Part shown: positions 1-8,513 of the stretch, in pieces
Numbering within the stretch: the first letter of the stretch is position 1
Layout: each line of letters starts with the position of its first letter
Source of the DNA: Bradyrhizobium sp. NDS-1
Lineage (GTDB): Bacteria; Pseudomonadota; Alphaproteobacteria; Rhizobiales; Xanthobacteraceae
Assembly: GCF_032918005.1 (NCBI RefSeq)
Contig: NZ_CP136628.1
Span: 4,325,501-4,389,500, forward strand
DNA: 64,000 nt
Direction of reading: 5' to 3'
The notes under the pieces: model-generated
What the model saw: only the letters and a program-made list of their open reading frames with translations
The model's database searches: none
What the model was told of the DNA's origin: nothing
Program-made: the position numbers and the translations under genes

Positions 1-26
1 CCGAACGCTACAGCGTCACCAACCTC

Positions 27-815
27 ATGTCGGAGGATCATCCGACGCTGAAGAAACTTCGTGCGGATCAGGCGCGCATCGACAAGCAGCTCGCCAAGAT
101 CAGCGACAAGTTGGCTGCATCGCAGCCGCGCTTTGAAGCGCTGGATCGGCTCTTTGATCGCTGCCGGGAGTACGCTCGCTTTGCGCTCAACAACGGCGCC
201 GGGTTCGCCTTCCACGATGGCAAAGCCGCCGGCAAGAAGCCCGGCGACCTCAAGCAGGCGATTGCGGATGCCCGACAAAGCGTCGCTGAAATCCTTGCTG
301 ATCTGCGAGAGCATCGCGCCCGCCCGCGCCGCTCTGCCGACGTGAAGCTCGCGGCCAGGCAGCTCGTCGAGGCCACGGCCAAAGCCCCGCAGGTTGCCCA
401 GGCTATCGACCACGGTGACGCGATCCTGTGGCCTCAGGCCGGCATCACCGCTGAGGTCGTGGGCGGCGTAACCGTGGATGGCAAAAAGGTCCCGATCCCG
501 AACGCGGGCGCCGCGGCATTTGGCGGCATCAATGACGCCCTCGGCATCATGATGTGGGCCTTCAAGGACAGCATCGTCGCCGCCATCGATCGCGAAATCG
601 ACTTGTACGCGGACGACGCAAACGCATTGTCGGCGGAGGACCGCGCGAGCGGAGAAGCCGAGCTGCTCACAAAGCTGCTCGCGGCAGAGCGCGTTGAGGA
701 AGCCCTGATCCGGCAGGCCGAACAGGCTGACATGCCCGTCTATCGGCGCGGTGATGCCGACGTGCGCGTCGTGCTCGGCTTGGATGCCACCATGCCGCCC
801 TTGGCGGAGATTTGA
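27..815 (+). CDS. hypothetical coiled-coil protein, prophage region
   Basis: 262 aa, mostly helical. Residues 5-45 and the last 60 residues are rich in charged and Ala/Leu residues and look coiled-coil. A middle section (about 135-165) is Gly/Val-rich and beta-like. No recognised domain. The reading frame stays open to the left edge, so the true start may lie outside the window; ATG 27 is the first in view. It sits just upstream of a small HTH gene and a tape-measure gene on the same strand, so a phage structural or assembly role is inferred from position only. Confidence 0.6.
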   Translation: MSEDHPTLKKLRADQARIDKQLAKISDKLAASQPRFEALDRLFDRCREYARFALNNGAGFAFHDGKAAGKKPGDLKQAIADARQSVAEILADLREHRARPRRSADVKLAARQLVEATAKAPQVAQAIDHGDAILWPQAGITAEVVGGVTVDGKKVPIPNAGAAAFGGINDALGIMMWAFKDSIVAAIDREIDLYADDANALSAEDRASGEAELLTKLLAAERVEEALIRQAEQADMPVYRRGDADVRVVLGLDATMPPLAEI

Positions 816-1072
816 ACCGTGTTGCGCGGCAGGCAGGGACAGCGGCCGCAGGAAAAAGGGGCATTCTCCCCCGTGACCGCCTGCGGAACATCGCCGAGTT
901 CGTCGCGCATCACTCGGGAGGGGGCGTCGTGCTCAAGCATGCGGCGCTCCCTCCCTCCGGCCTTTCCCGGGGGCGCACCCAAATCAAAAGCTACCTTCCA
1001 GCGATTAGGACAATGCGGGGAAACGAAGCGCCCGACTTCGCTAGCGCCAGAAGCCCGAATTGATCGAACACC
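816..1072. other. intergenic stretch, no supported gene
   Basis: Two overlapping plus-strand frames are open here, but neither has a convincing ribosome-binding site or recognisable protein character. I see no gene in it. Confidence 0.4.
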
Positions 1073-1483
1073 ATGAGCAACAGCACGGCTTCGTCGGTCT
1101 CTCTAAACGCCTTGGCGAAGATCCTTGGGCGATCGAAGTCGGGGCTCCACTATCTGGAGAAGGCGGGCCATATCCGTCGGAATTCGCTTGGAAAATTTGA
1201 CATTGCGGACGTTCAGCGCGCGATTGCCGAGACGGTCGATCAATCGATGGCCCACCGGCGGAAACCGCCGTCGCCCATCGTTCGAACGGCAGTCGTTCGA
1301 ACGGCGCACGATGATTGTTCGAACGGGGATCGCGAACGGGTGTTCGTCGATGGGAAGTGGATTCCGGTCGAGCAGGCTGAGGCCATGCGCGATCGATACC
1401 TGCGCCTGTTGGCTGAGCTGAACCAACTGAAGGGCGCCGCTCGAAAGGCGGGCAAGCCTTTCCTGCCGGAACAAGGAGGTTAG
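1073..1483 (+). CDS. small HTH DNA-binding protein, terminase-small-subunit-like
   Basis: 136 aa. Residues 9-50 (SLNALAKILGRSKSGLHYLE, then GHI) have the layout of the winged helix-turn-helix of phage Nu1-type small terminase subunits or MerR-like regulators. The C-terminal 40 residues form a charged helix. The gene contains three copies of the palindromic 10-mer GTTCGAACGG between 1280 and 1326. It ends 5 bases before the tape-measure start and shares its strand. No large terminase subunit is visible, so the packaging role is inferred from the fold only; a phage transcriptional regulator is the alternative. Confidence 0.55.
   Translation: MSNSTASSVSLNALAKILGRSKSGLHYLEKAGHIRRNSLGKFDIADVQRAIAETVDQSMAHRRKPPSPIVRTAVVRTAHDDCSNGDRERVFVDGKWIPVEQAEAMRDRYLRLLAELNQLKGAARKAGKPFLPEQGG
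1280..1326. repeat. three GTTCGAACGG repeats inside the HTH gene
   Basis: Exact copies of GTTCGAACGG (palindromic core TTCGAA) lie at 1280-1289, 1295-1304 and 1317-1326. They are direct repeats spaced 15 and 22 bases start to start. They fall in the linker-coding part of the small HTH protein, where the encoded residues (IVRTAVVRTAHD) do not look constrained. A DNA-binding (pac- or operator-like) role is inferred. Confidence 0.55.
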
Positions 1484-1488
1484 CCCCC

Positions 1489-4134
1489 ATGGCTAAGAAG
1501 AACGAGATCCTGCTCTCGATCGCGCTGGAAGGCGATCAGGAGATCAAGGGCAAGCTGGCCGCCGTCGGCGAGGCCGGGAAGAAGTCGCTGGCGGACATCG
1601 AGAAGCAGGTCGGCGCCGCCGGCTCACGGCTGGAGAAGCTCGCCAAACCGCTGGAGGGCGTGCGAGGGGGCCTCGCGCCGCTGCTCGAGCAGGCCGGGCT
1701 GGCGCGGCTCAGCGGGCTGTTTGGAGGGAGCGGAGGCCTACTCTCCGGTCTCTCCGGTGCTGCAGGGCCGGCCGCCCTTGGCACGGTACTTTCGGGTATC
1801 GCCCTGCACCTCGCCAAGGTGCGCGAGGAAAGCGAGAAAACAGAGGCGCGGCTAAAGTCGCTCGGCGGTGGCAGCAAGGCGGTGGCCGCTCTGAATGAAA
1901 GCGCAAAAAAGCTCGGCACCAGTCCATCTCAATTGCAGGAAGGATTCGAGAATTTTCTCGGTGCCAATCGAAAACAACGCGCAGAAGAGGATGTTCAGGC
2001 CGGCCTGATTCATCCTCCAGGTTACGTGCCCCCCGAGAATGAAAAACCGCATCCGCGCGTCTTTCAGGGCGGCAAGCAGGTGTTCGGTCCGGCGGCGACC
2101 GTCGAGGAGTTCGCGGCGGCCCAGCGTGCTCTGCTTGCCGGCACCCGTCTCGACAAGACCAAACCGGAAGACGCCAAGCGCGCGGTTGATCAGCTTCTCG
2201 GGAGCATTTTTCAGCCTCATGATGTCGGGCAGGGCCAGGCGGCCCCGGGCCTCACCGCCGACGCGGTGCGAGCATTCGACCGGACGTCACCATCGGCCGC
2301 CAATCGACTAGCCCGAGCTCTCGGAGGCACCGTTGGTCGAGGGTTCGGCAACGCCGAGGAGCTCGCGCTGTTCCTCGATCGGAAGGACAAGCTTGGCCGC
2401 ACTGAGCCGATCCCGCCGAACAAGTTTTTCGATGCCGTGGCAAAGGATGAGCCTCAGGCGCTCAAGGATGCGCAAGCCGCGCGGGGCGTCAGCGATGCTC
2501 TCGATGGCCTGAAGTCCAGTGCCGAACGCCTGGACAAGTCGTTTGGCGACACCGCCGGCAAGCAAATCAACCAGAGTCTGACCGAGCAGATCGACCAATT
2601 CTCCGGCGGCATCTCCAAGGCCACCGATCTGATCAATCGGAATGGGGCCAGCATTGAGAAGGGATCGGAGATCGGCCGCGCGATCGGCGACAAGACGCCG
2701 ATCCCCTTCGCCGGTGCCATCGGCTCGACCCTCGGCAGCATCACCGGCGGGACGATCGGCATCGGCGGCGACCTGATCAGGCAAGGGCTCGGATCCACGG
2801 TCGGCGGCTTCCTCGGCAAGGCGCTGACGGATCCGGGGGCCCTGCAGGAGAAGGCGCGGCCCACGGAAGGCCCGAGCGCGCTCGCGCCGCCGTCCTCTTT
2901 CCTCGACAGCGTCTCGCCCAAGGCGCTCCTGGGCCCTGCAGATGACAGCGCGGCGCTGTTCGAGCGACGCCAGCAGGAACTGAAATCGTTCCAGGACCGA
3001 GGCCTCTCCCCCGAACGCGAGGGCGGCGGCTTCCTGATCGCGCCGGAGCGGCCGTCGCCGGTGTTCACGCCGGAGCAGACGCAGCCGACCCAGCCGCCGC
3101 AGCAATTCGGTGCCGTCGACAGCGCTCAGCAGCTCGCGAGCCTCGGCACGGCGCTGCAGGACGCGCTGCGCGGCCTGGTGCAGGGCATCACCGACAAGGC
3201 GGGCAGCCTCGGCCCGCAGCAGGACAACCGGATCCAGGGGCCGGTGGACGGCATCGGCATTCGCGGCGAGGGCAGCGGCACGATCGGCAGCGACGTTGCC
3301 GATGCCAGTGGCGCGCTGAAGCAGTTCGCATCGGCGCTGCTCGACAGCATCAGCAGCATCAAGGCAGCCAGTGCGGCGGCGCCCCAGACCGTTCAGGCCG
3401 CCGCCGGCGGCGGCCTGATCCGCCATCTCGACGGCGGTGGGCACCTCTCCGGGCCCGGCACGTCAACCTCCGACAGCATTCCAGCGATGTTGTCGGATGG
3501 CGAATACGTCATCAAGGCGAGTTCGGCGCGCAAGATTGGGCGCAGTCGGCTGGATTGGCTCAACGCCGGCAATTATGCGGGTGGTGGTTTCATTTCGCGG
3601 ATGGTTTCGCGCGTGAGAGGGTTCGCCTCTGGCGGCCAAGTTGACGGGTTTGACCTAGTGGCGGCCATGAGGCGGGTGCGGGCGGAGGAAGAGGAGGAGC
3701 GGGAAAGGAAGCGGAAAGCGGAGCAGCTTCGGAAAGACCAGGATTGGGTTTATCGGTTGTTCAATCCTCAAGGGCCGGAGATCGCGACCGGCGGTCTGAT
3801 CACGTCGGCCGGGGTGGTTCGTCCTGCACATTTCGCCCGCGGTGGCGCGGTCGGCAACCTATCCGCCTTTGCCGGCATGACGGCCAGCTTCCCGCATTTC
3901 GCCGAGGGCGGAATGCTCGATGTGCCCTCGCTGAGCGGACCTGCGCCGCAGCTCGACAACATCGCACCCGCCGCCGGCGGCGCGGCCGGTCACTACGACG
4001 TCGACCTGCGCACTAACCACGGCGACTTCCGCATGATGACGACCGAGGACGTCGCGCGGAAGATGAGCGCCGCGGCGCGCGATGCCGCCAACGCCAGCGC
4101 CGGCGCGGCGCCAAGCTGGGAATATGGGCGGTGA
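1489..4134 (+). CDS. phage tail tape measure protein
   Basis: 881 aa. The N-terminus (about 8-55: LSIALEGDQEIKGKLAAVGE and following) has the form of tape-measure proteins, followed by Gly/Ala-rich and helical stretches. Two hydrophobic Gly-rich segments lie near residues 75-105 and 405-445. Near 654-676 is the family-typical motif GPGTSTSDSIPAMLSDGEYV, followed by GGG-F repeats. Tape-measure proteins set tail length and span the membrane during DNA ejection. The start ATG follows an AGGAGG site. No tail-tip or baseplate genes follow: the next genes are a small protein and an ATPase, so the tail module looks truncated or interrupted. Confidence 0.8.
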   Translation: MAKKNEILLSIALEGDQEIKGKLAAVGEAGKKSLADIEKQVGAAGSRLEKLAKPLEGVRGGLAPLLEQAGLARLSGLFGGSGGLLSGLSGAAGPAALGTVLSGIALHLAKVREESEKTEARLKSLGGGSKAVAALNESAKKLGTSPSQLQEGFENFLGANRKQRAEEDVQAGLIHPPGYVPPENEKPHPRVFQGGKQVFGPAATVEEFAAAQRALLAGTRLDKTKPEDAKRAVDQLLGSIFQPHDVGQGQAAPGLTADAVRAFDRTSPSAANRLARALGGTVGRGFGNAEELALFLDRKDKLGRTEPIPPNKFFDAVAKDEPQALKDAQAARGVSDALDGLKSSAERLDKSFGDTAGKQINQSLTEQIDQFSGGISKATDLINRNGASIEKGSEIGRAIGDKTPIPFAGAIGSTLGSITGGTIGIGGDLIRQGLGSTVGGFLGKALTDPGALQEKARPTEGPSALAPPSSFLDSVSPKALLGPADDSAALFERRQQELKSFQDRGLSPEREGGGFLIAPERPSPVFTPEQTQPTQPPQQFGAVDSAQQLASLGTALQDALRGLVQGITDKAGSLGPQQDNRIQGPVDGIGIRGEGSGTIGSDVADASGALKQFASALLDSISSIKAASAAAPQTVQAAAGGGLIRHLDGGGHLSGPGTSTSDSIPAMLSDGEYVIKASSARKIGRSRLDWLNAGNYAGGGFISRMVSRVRGFASGGQVDGFDLVAAMRRVRAEEEEERERKRKAEQLRKDQDWVYRLFNPQGPEIATGGLITSAGVVRPAHFARGGAVGNLSAFAGMTASFPHFAEGGMLDVPSLSGPAPQLDNIAPAAGGAAGHYDVDLRTNHGDFRMMTTEDVARKMSAAARDAANASAGAAPSWEYGR

Positions 4135-4499
4135 GACACGGCGACAGTGGCGAGCTGACCGATCTCGCTCTTGCGATTTGCAGCGCAGCCGTGGAGAAAG
4201 CCGCGGCGGGCCTGATCTTGCTGCGCGATGACGTCACCGCAGACTTGGCGGCGTTCGTCGCTACATACGACTTTTATGTCGCCGCATGGCCCCAGGGAGA
4301 CGCGCTTCGCTTTCTCGTCATTCGATATGCGATGAAGGAAGGCGAAGACTTCCGCGGCAACGCCGCTTTTGTGCAGGACCGGGCCACCGCGATTGCGCTG
4401 CACGAGGCCTGCCGGGCCAATGACAACATCGCGCCAGCGGTGGCGGATGCCGACGCCATGGTTGCGCTTTACAAGGCCGTGCCTGCAGGATGCGCTTGA
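4131..4499 (+). CDS. hypothetical protein coupled to tape-measure gene
   Basis: 122 aa from a GTG that overlaps the tape-measure stop (GTGA), a typical translational-coupling arrangement. The protein is helical, with several hydrophobic helices but no clear membrane segment, and has no recognised domain. Its position suggests a tail-associated function, which is inference. Confidence 0.55.
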   Translation: MRHGDSGELTDLALAICSAAVEKAAAGLILLRDDVTADLAAFVATYDFYVAAWPQGDALRFLVIRYAMKEGEDFRGNAAFVQDRATAIALHEACRANDNIAPAVADADAMVALYKAVPAGCA

Positions 4500-4629
4500 C
4501 TGCCATGGCGCGGAGGCCATCGACCGAGACCGCAAGTAGACCAGGCGCAACCTGACAGCGAATTATTTCATGGACTCTTCCCGTTCAATAGGTGTGAAAT
4601 GCCCCGGGCGATACAGGGGGAGCGGCGAG

Positions 4630-6138
4630 GTGAAGAAAGTCGATCTGTTGAAGCAGCTGACCTTTGGACTCCAAGTAGCTGAAGATGAAATTGGCGAGCT
4701 CGAACGATATTTCGTGGAAACTCATCAATGGGCTCGCATGGAGAAGGGGCAGATCGATATTGTCAGAGGCGAAAAGGGTTCTGGCAAGAGCGCTATCTAT
4801 TCGTTGCTTCTAAGCAGGACGGGTCCTTTCTTCGATAACGGCATCCTTCTAATTCCGGCAGAAAACCCTAGAGGGGGAACGGTTTTCAAGGATCTGTCGA
4901 CCGAGCCTCCAACGAGCGAACAAGAATTCGTCGCGCTCTGGAAGTTGTACATAATTACATTGATCGCCCAGCAGATCCGAGATTTTGGGATTTCTGGATC
5001 CGGCGCCAACCGAATCTATGGTATTTTGGAAGCTGCCGGGCTGCTTGAGGCAAAATTAAACCTGAGAAGTATCCTCCGCGCTGCTCATGATTACGCTCGG
5101 AAGCTTTCTGCCGCGGAATCTCTAGAAGGCGGCATGAAGATTGACCCTCATACTTTGTTGCCCGTAGGCGTAACTGGCAAGATAGTGTTGCGCGAGCCAA
5201 ACCAAGATTTACGCAAAGCCGGCGTAGTATCGATCGACGGCCTATTTTCTGACCTAGACGAAGTCCTAGAATCCAACAACCTCACAGTTTGGGTGCTGCT
5301 TGATCGCCTCGACGTCGCATTCGTGGACAATCACGAACTTGAGGCGAATGCACTGCGTGCACTGATGCGCGCATACTCCGATCTAAAGAATACTGGCCGC
5401 CTAGCGCTCAAGATCTTCCTGAGAGAAGACATTTGGAAGCGAATCATGGACGGCGGTATGAGGGAAGCCAGCCACTTGATCCGCTATGTGGTGCTTGAGT
5501 GGGCGGAGCCCACCTTGCTCAATTTGATTATGAAGCGATTACTAAAAAACGAAGCTCTGGTGCAGGAATTTGGCTTGGACGTGAACGCAATTCTTGGAAA
5601 TGCAAGAGCCCAAGAAGATACCTTCTATAGGTTCTTCCCGAAGCAGGTAGATCAGGGACCACAGAAAGCATCTACATTCAAATGGCTGGTCACCCGCTGT
5701 GCTGACGGCACTAGGAAGACCGCGCCTCGCGAGTTGATCCATTTGCTGAATGTCATATTGGAACAAGAAATTCGAAGGCTGGAAAATGGCGGCGAGGCGC
5801 CGGCGGACGATCTGCTGTTCGACCGGTCGGTTTTCAAGATGGCCTTACCGACTGTATCGAATGCTCGCCTGAACCAATATCTTTACGCTGAATATCCAAA
5901 TGAAAAGCCTTTCGTATCCAGACTTGAGGGCCAAAAAACAGCTCAAACGGCGCAAAGCCTCGCTGACCTTTGGGGCATCTCCCAAGAGGAAGCTCTCACC
6001 AAGGCAAGGAGACTTGTCGATCTCGGCTTTTTCGAAGAGCGCGGTACGCGTGAAGATCCCACATTCTGGACGCCATTTCTCTACAGGGGCGCCCTGAACT
6101 TAATCCAAGGCCGCGCCGAGACTGATGATGATGATTGA
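4630..6138 (+). CDS. stand-alone P-loop ATPase, Sll1717-like
   Basis: 502 aa from GTG 4630. An in-frame ATG at 4570 would add 20 residues but has no ribosome-binding site, whereas AGGGGGAG lies 7 bases before the GTG. Walker A is at about 46-55 (RGEKGSGKSA) and Walker B at about 220-231 (VWVLLDRLDVAF). These are followed by a conserved-looking FLREDIW segment and a C-terminal winged-helix-like region (QSLADLWGISQEEALTKARR). The layout matches the P-loop ATPase family named after Sll1717, relatives of KAP/STAND NTPases often found in mobile or defence regions. Base composition is clearly AT-richer than the neighbours, which suggests separate transfer. Substrate and partners cannot be told from the sequence. 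Confidence 0.7.
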   Translation: MKKVDLLKQLTFGLQVAEDEIGELERYFVETHQWARMEKGQIDIVRGEKGSGKSAIYSLLLSRTGPFFDNGILLIPAENPRGGTVFKDLSTEPPTSEQEFVALWKLYIITLIAQQIRDFGISGSGANRIYGILEAAGLLEAKLNLRSILRAAHDYARKLSAAESLEGGMKIDPHTLLPVGVTGKIVLREPNQDLRKAGVVSIDGLFSDLDEVLESNNLTVWVLLDRLDVAFVDNHELEANALRALMRAYSDLKNTGRLALKIFLREDIWKRIMDGGMREASHLIRYVVLEWAEPTLLNLIMKRLLKNEALVQEFGLDVNAILGNARAQEDTFYRFFPKQVDQGPQKASTFKWLVTRCADGTRKTAPRELIHLLNVILEQEIRRLENGGEAPADDLLFDRSVFKMALPTVSNARLNQYLYAEYPNEKPFVSRLEGQKTAQTAQSLADLWGISQEEALTKARRLVDLGFFEERGTREDPTFWTPFLYRGALNLIQGRAETDDDD

Positions 6139-6189
6139 TACTGCGCGCACTGGATCGCATTGCATCTACTTCGCATTCAGCCAGATCTC

Positions 6190-6669
6190 TCAGCACCAGC
6201 GCTGTCGCGGCGGACATCGCGTGCCGCTGCAGACATATCGGTGCGCCAGCCCCTCACCGATGAGGATCTCGCCGACGTCACGTCCGCCGATCGTCAATGC
6301 CCCGCACAGCCTGCCGTAGTTGCAGCGATTTGTGCCCTCCTCCCCCGGCCGACACGCGCAGGCAACGCGCTGCAGCCGGGTATCGCCACCAGCGATCAGC
6401 TGCCGCAGACGATCCGTCGCAGCCTCGGCGCGACGGCGCTCGTCTTCGCACCTCGCCTTGTTGCCGCGCTCGGGCGTGTCGAAGCCGACCAGGCGATAAA
6501 TCTGACCCTGGTGCCGCACTGTATCGCCGTCGACTGGAAAGATTGCGATCGGCGAACTCGGAGAGCTCCAGAGGTGCGCCACTCCGAGCAGGATCGCCGC
6601 CACTATGATGGCAGCGGACGCCCAGCTTGCAGCCTTCGGTTTGCCTCGGAACTGGATTGCCGTCGACAT
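6190..6669 (-). CDS. membrane-anchored thermonuclease (SNase) family protein
   Basis: 159 aa. A hydrophobic segment at about 15-33 acts as signal or anchor. From about 42 it shows the staphylococcal-nuclease core: FPVDGDTVRHQGQIYRLVGF then DTPE. Metal-ligand Asp47 and Asp64 and the Arg59/Glu67 pair line up with the family catalytic set. Six cysteines lie in the C-terminal half (CEDE, CACRP, CNYGRLC, CSGTRC region), as in Cys-rich rhizobial variants. It would be a periplasmic or outer-facing nuclease. It converges with the ATPase gene, leaving 51 bases. Confidence 0.75.
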   Translation of the reverse strand: MSTAIQFRGKPKAASWASAAIIVAAILLGVAHLWSSPSSPIAIFPVDGDTVRHQGQIYRLVGFDTPERGNKARCEDERRRAEAATDRLRQLIAGGDTRLQRVACACRPGEEGTNRCNYGRLCGALTIGGRDVGEILIGEGLAHRYVCSGTRCPPRQRWC

Positions 6670-6748
6670 GGTGTGTGTCGCTGAGTTGACAAACCTTAAG
6701 CGCCGGCGCGAAACCTACAGCCGCTCCGGAGTTCAAACTTGGCGCTTA

Positions 6749-7318
6749 CTAATTTTTCGCCGCTGGGGGGCCACCCAGACTTGCCGGTCCCTCGCCGGGA
6801 TAGTTTCGCTGGATGGTCACGCTATGGCCGTCCTGCTGCTGCCGGGTTTCAGAAACCGTCGTTCCCAGCGGTTGCTCGGGACTAGGCCGGGTCGGAACCT
6901 TGTCCGGATCGACGCGCCCGCAACCGGTATCGGTGCAGTAGTAGCCGAAGAAGTCCTTGGCGAGCGCGCCAGTGGCCTGATCCTTCGTCCCGTAGATTTT
7001 GACGTAGCCCTGCGTTTGCTCGATAATCACCACCGCGCGATGGATCACGCGGCCATCAGGCGCATAGGCGGTCAGCAAGGTGCGCCCAGGCCTGAGGCCG
7101 CGCAACGTGAAGGCTCGGTCTGTCTCCGGCACGATCTGCGCAACGCCCTCGACGGTGAGCGACAGCCGCCCGAACGGTTCCTCGAAGGCGAAGGTGCGCG
7201 CGTCCTCTGCGCGCAGCTTGATCTCGTTGTTGGTGACAATTTCCTTCGGCGGCTCAGCAACCGCTCTGCCCGCAATAATCGACAGCAGAACCGCAAAACT
7301 CAAGAACACAGCGCGCAT
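6749..7318 (-). CDS. secreted protein with pilus-assembly N-terminal-type domain
   Basis: 189 aa. Signal peptide at 1-21 (cleavage after GRAVA). Residues 28-100 (NNEIKLRAEDARTFAFEEPF ... GLRPGRTLLTAYAPDGRVIH) resemble the N-terminal domain of CpaC/RcpA pilus secretins: beta-rich, with the G-x-T-x-L-x-A-Y-D/P-G pattern. No secretin domain follows. Instead there is a short segment with two cysteines (YYCTDTGCG) and a Pro/Gln-rich tail. It may be a periplasmic accessory protein. It is encoded on the same strand as the nuclease gene, 79 bases upstream of it. Confidence 0.6.
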   Translation of the reverse strand: MRAVFLSFAVLLSIIAGRAVAEPPKEIVTNNEIKLRAEDARTFAFEEPFGRLSLTVEGVAQIVPETDRAFTLRGLRPGRTLLTAYAPDGRVIHRAVVIIEQTQGYVKIYGTKDQATGALAKDFFGYYCTDTGCGRVDPDKVPTRPSPEQPLGTTVSETRQQQDGHSVTIQRNYPGEGPASLGGPPAAKN

Positions 7319-7460
7319 TGGAAATCCCTCTGGCCTGCAATATGCACCGATGCTAGTGCAACCTTGGCTTGTTTGGAAGCCTTTAGGCGAGACCGTAGAT
7401 TTCGGCGCGATAGCTTGAGATCGCGGACGGCGCTCTCTTGGGGGTGTGCAAACGCGCCGG

Positions 7461-7652
7461 TCAGCCCTTTTTGAGCCCGATCTCTACCAGCCGGCGGATA
7501 GCCTCAGAGCGCCCGGGGGTGTCGCCCTGCTTCGCAGCCCATGCGTCAACGTCAGCGCGCAGTTCCTTCGACAGGCGGATAGCCGTCACCGGATCGCGCC
7601 CTGTCGCCGGGCGTCCTCGTTTTTTAGGTATTACCTTAATTGACTTCGCCAT
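7461..7652 (-). CDS. ribbon-helix-helix DNA-binding protein
   Basis: 63 aa. After a basic N-terminus (KVIPKKRGRPATGRDP) comes VTAIRLSKELRADVDAWAAK and then RSEAIRRLVEIGL: the strand, helix A and helix B of a MetJ/Arc-type repressor. No toxin gene is adjacent, so an antitoxin role is not supported. Two GTATTACC copies lie at its 5' end and upstream, suggesting autoregulation. It is divergent from the gene at 7734. Confidence 0.75.
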   Translation of the reverse strand: MAKSIKVIPKKRGRPATGRDPVTAIRLSKELRADVDAWAAKQGDTPGRSEAIRRLVEIGLKKG

Positions 7653-7666
7653 AAATATGTATTACC
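7628..7666. promoter_or_regulatory. probable ribbon-helix-helix operator repeats
   Basis: GTATTACC occurs at 7628-7635 and again at 7659-7666, 31 bases apart, about three helical turns. One copy lies within the first codons of the ribbon-helix-helix gene and the other just upstream of its start codon. The surrounding sequence is AT-rich in an otherwise GC-rich window. Operator function is inferred. Confidence 0.4.
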
Positions 7667-7733
7667 AAAAATGCAAGCCGAGGGGAAGGGTTCAGCTTCC
7701 GCCCCGGCTCTAACCCGGGACACGGAGCGACCC

Positions 7734-8300
7734 ATGCCACAGGCTTTAAACATCATAGCGCCCAGCGCCGCCGGCGCTGATCGATTTTCAACGCGTTCGG
7801 AGGATTCGGCCAGCGGCCGGCAAGCAACCCAGCTAGGCGGCTCGCCGCGTGAACCGATCCCGTCTCCCGAAAGTTCTTGGCCGCGGGCGCTGGGAAGCAA
7901 TCGGAGATCGTTTATGACCATGATCGTCAGCGCTAGCACGCTCGCCCTCGCACAACCTGCAGGGAGTGTCTATCAGACCCCTGACGCAGAGCTGATCGCG
8001 CTCGGGCAGCAGCTGGATGCGTTCGCCCATCGGCTCGCGACTTCGGAGGCAAAATGGGCCGAAGACACGGCGCCGAATTGGGAGCATCCCGACGACATTC
8101 TGACTGAGGCTGGTCCAGTGTGTCGCGCCATTCTCGCTGCTCCCGCCCGAACGGTTGCCGGTCTCGCGGTGAAGGCCCGCCTCGCCGCTTTCGGCGCCCC
8201 AACCTATTGGCAGAAAAGCGATGAGGATGCCGATTGGGATATTCTCGTGATGCGCCAATTGGTCGAGTCGGTGATCCACACTGCCTCAGCGGGAGTCTAA
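7734..8300 (+). CDS. hypothetical island protein
   Basis: 188 aa from ATG 7734, preceded by GGAGCG; an upstream in-frame ATG at 7671 is possible. The N-terminal 60 residues are low-complexity. The C-terminal 110 residues (PDAELIALGQQLDAFAHRLA onward, through AILAAPARTVAGLAVKARLA) are a helical unit that I associate with small proteins of rhizobial prophages and islands, of unknown function. It is the last gene before the truncated tRNA. Confidence 0.6.
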   Translation: MPQALNIIAPSAAGADRFSTRSEDSASGRQATQLGGSPREPIPSPESSWPRALGSNRRSFMTMIVSASTLALAQPAGSVYQTPDAELIALGQQLDAFAHRLATSEAKWAEDTAPNWEHPDDILTEAGPVCRAILAAPARTVAGLAVKARLAAFGAPTYWQKSDEDADWDILVMRQLVESVIHTASAGV

Positions 8301-8513
8301 TCAGTTTCTCGTTCAATAGTGCGATCCAGGTGCCCGGGCCAGTCCCGGGCATTTCAACTTTAGCCGGCCATGCGTTTTGCCACCGCGATTGCCACCCAAC
8401 AGGTGGGTACAAGGCGGAATCGCTCGGTACGTGGCGGGACGTTGGAGCACCATAAGTGCTGATTAGATAGGCCTATTCGGCACCAGCGGGGATCAGTCGA
8501 AACGGCCGTCTAA

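Noticed and set aside
2308..3444. A 378-codon minus-strand frame within the tape-measure gene
   Set aside because: Ala/Arg/Glu-rich shadow; the tape-measure protein has recognisable motifs in the same region.
7461..7652. Toxin-antitoxin system at the ribbon-helix-helix gene
   Set aside because: No small toxin ORF (RelE/ParE, PIN or similar) adjoins it on either side.
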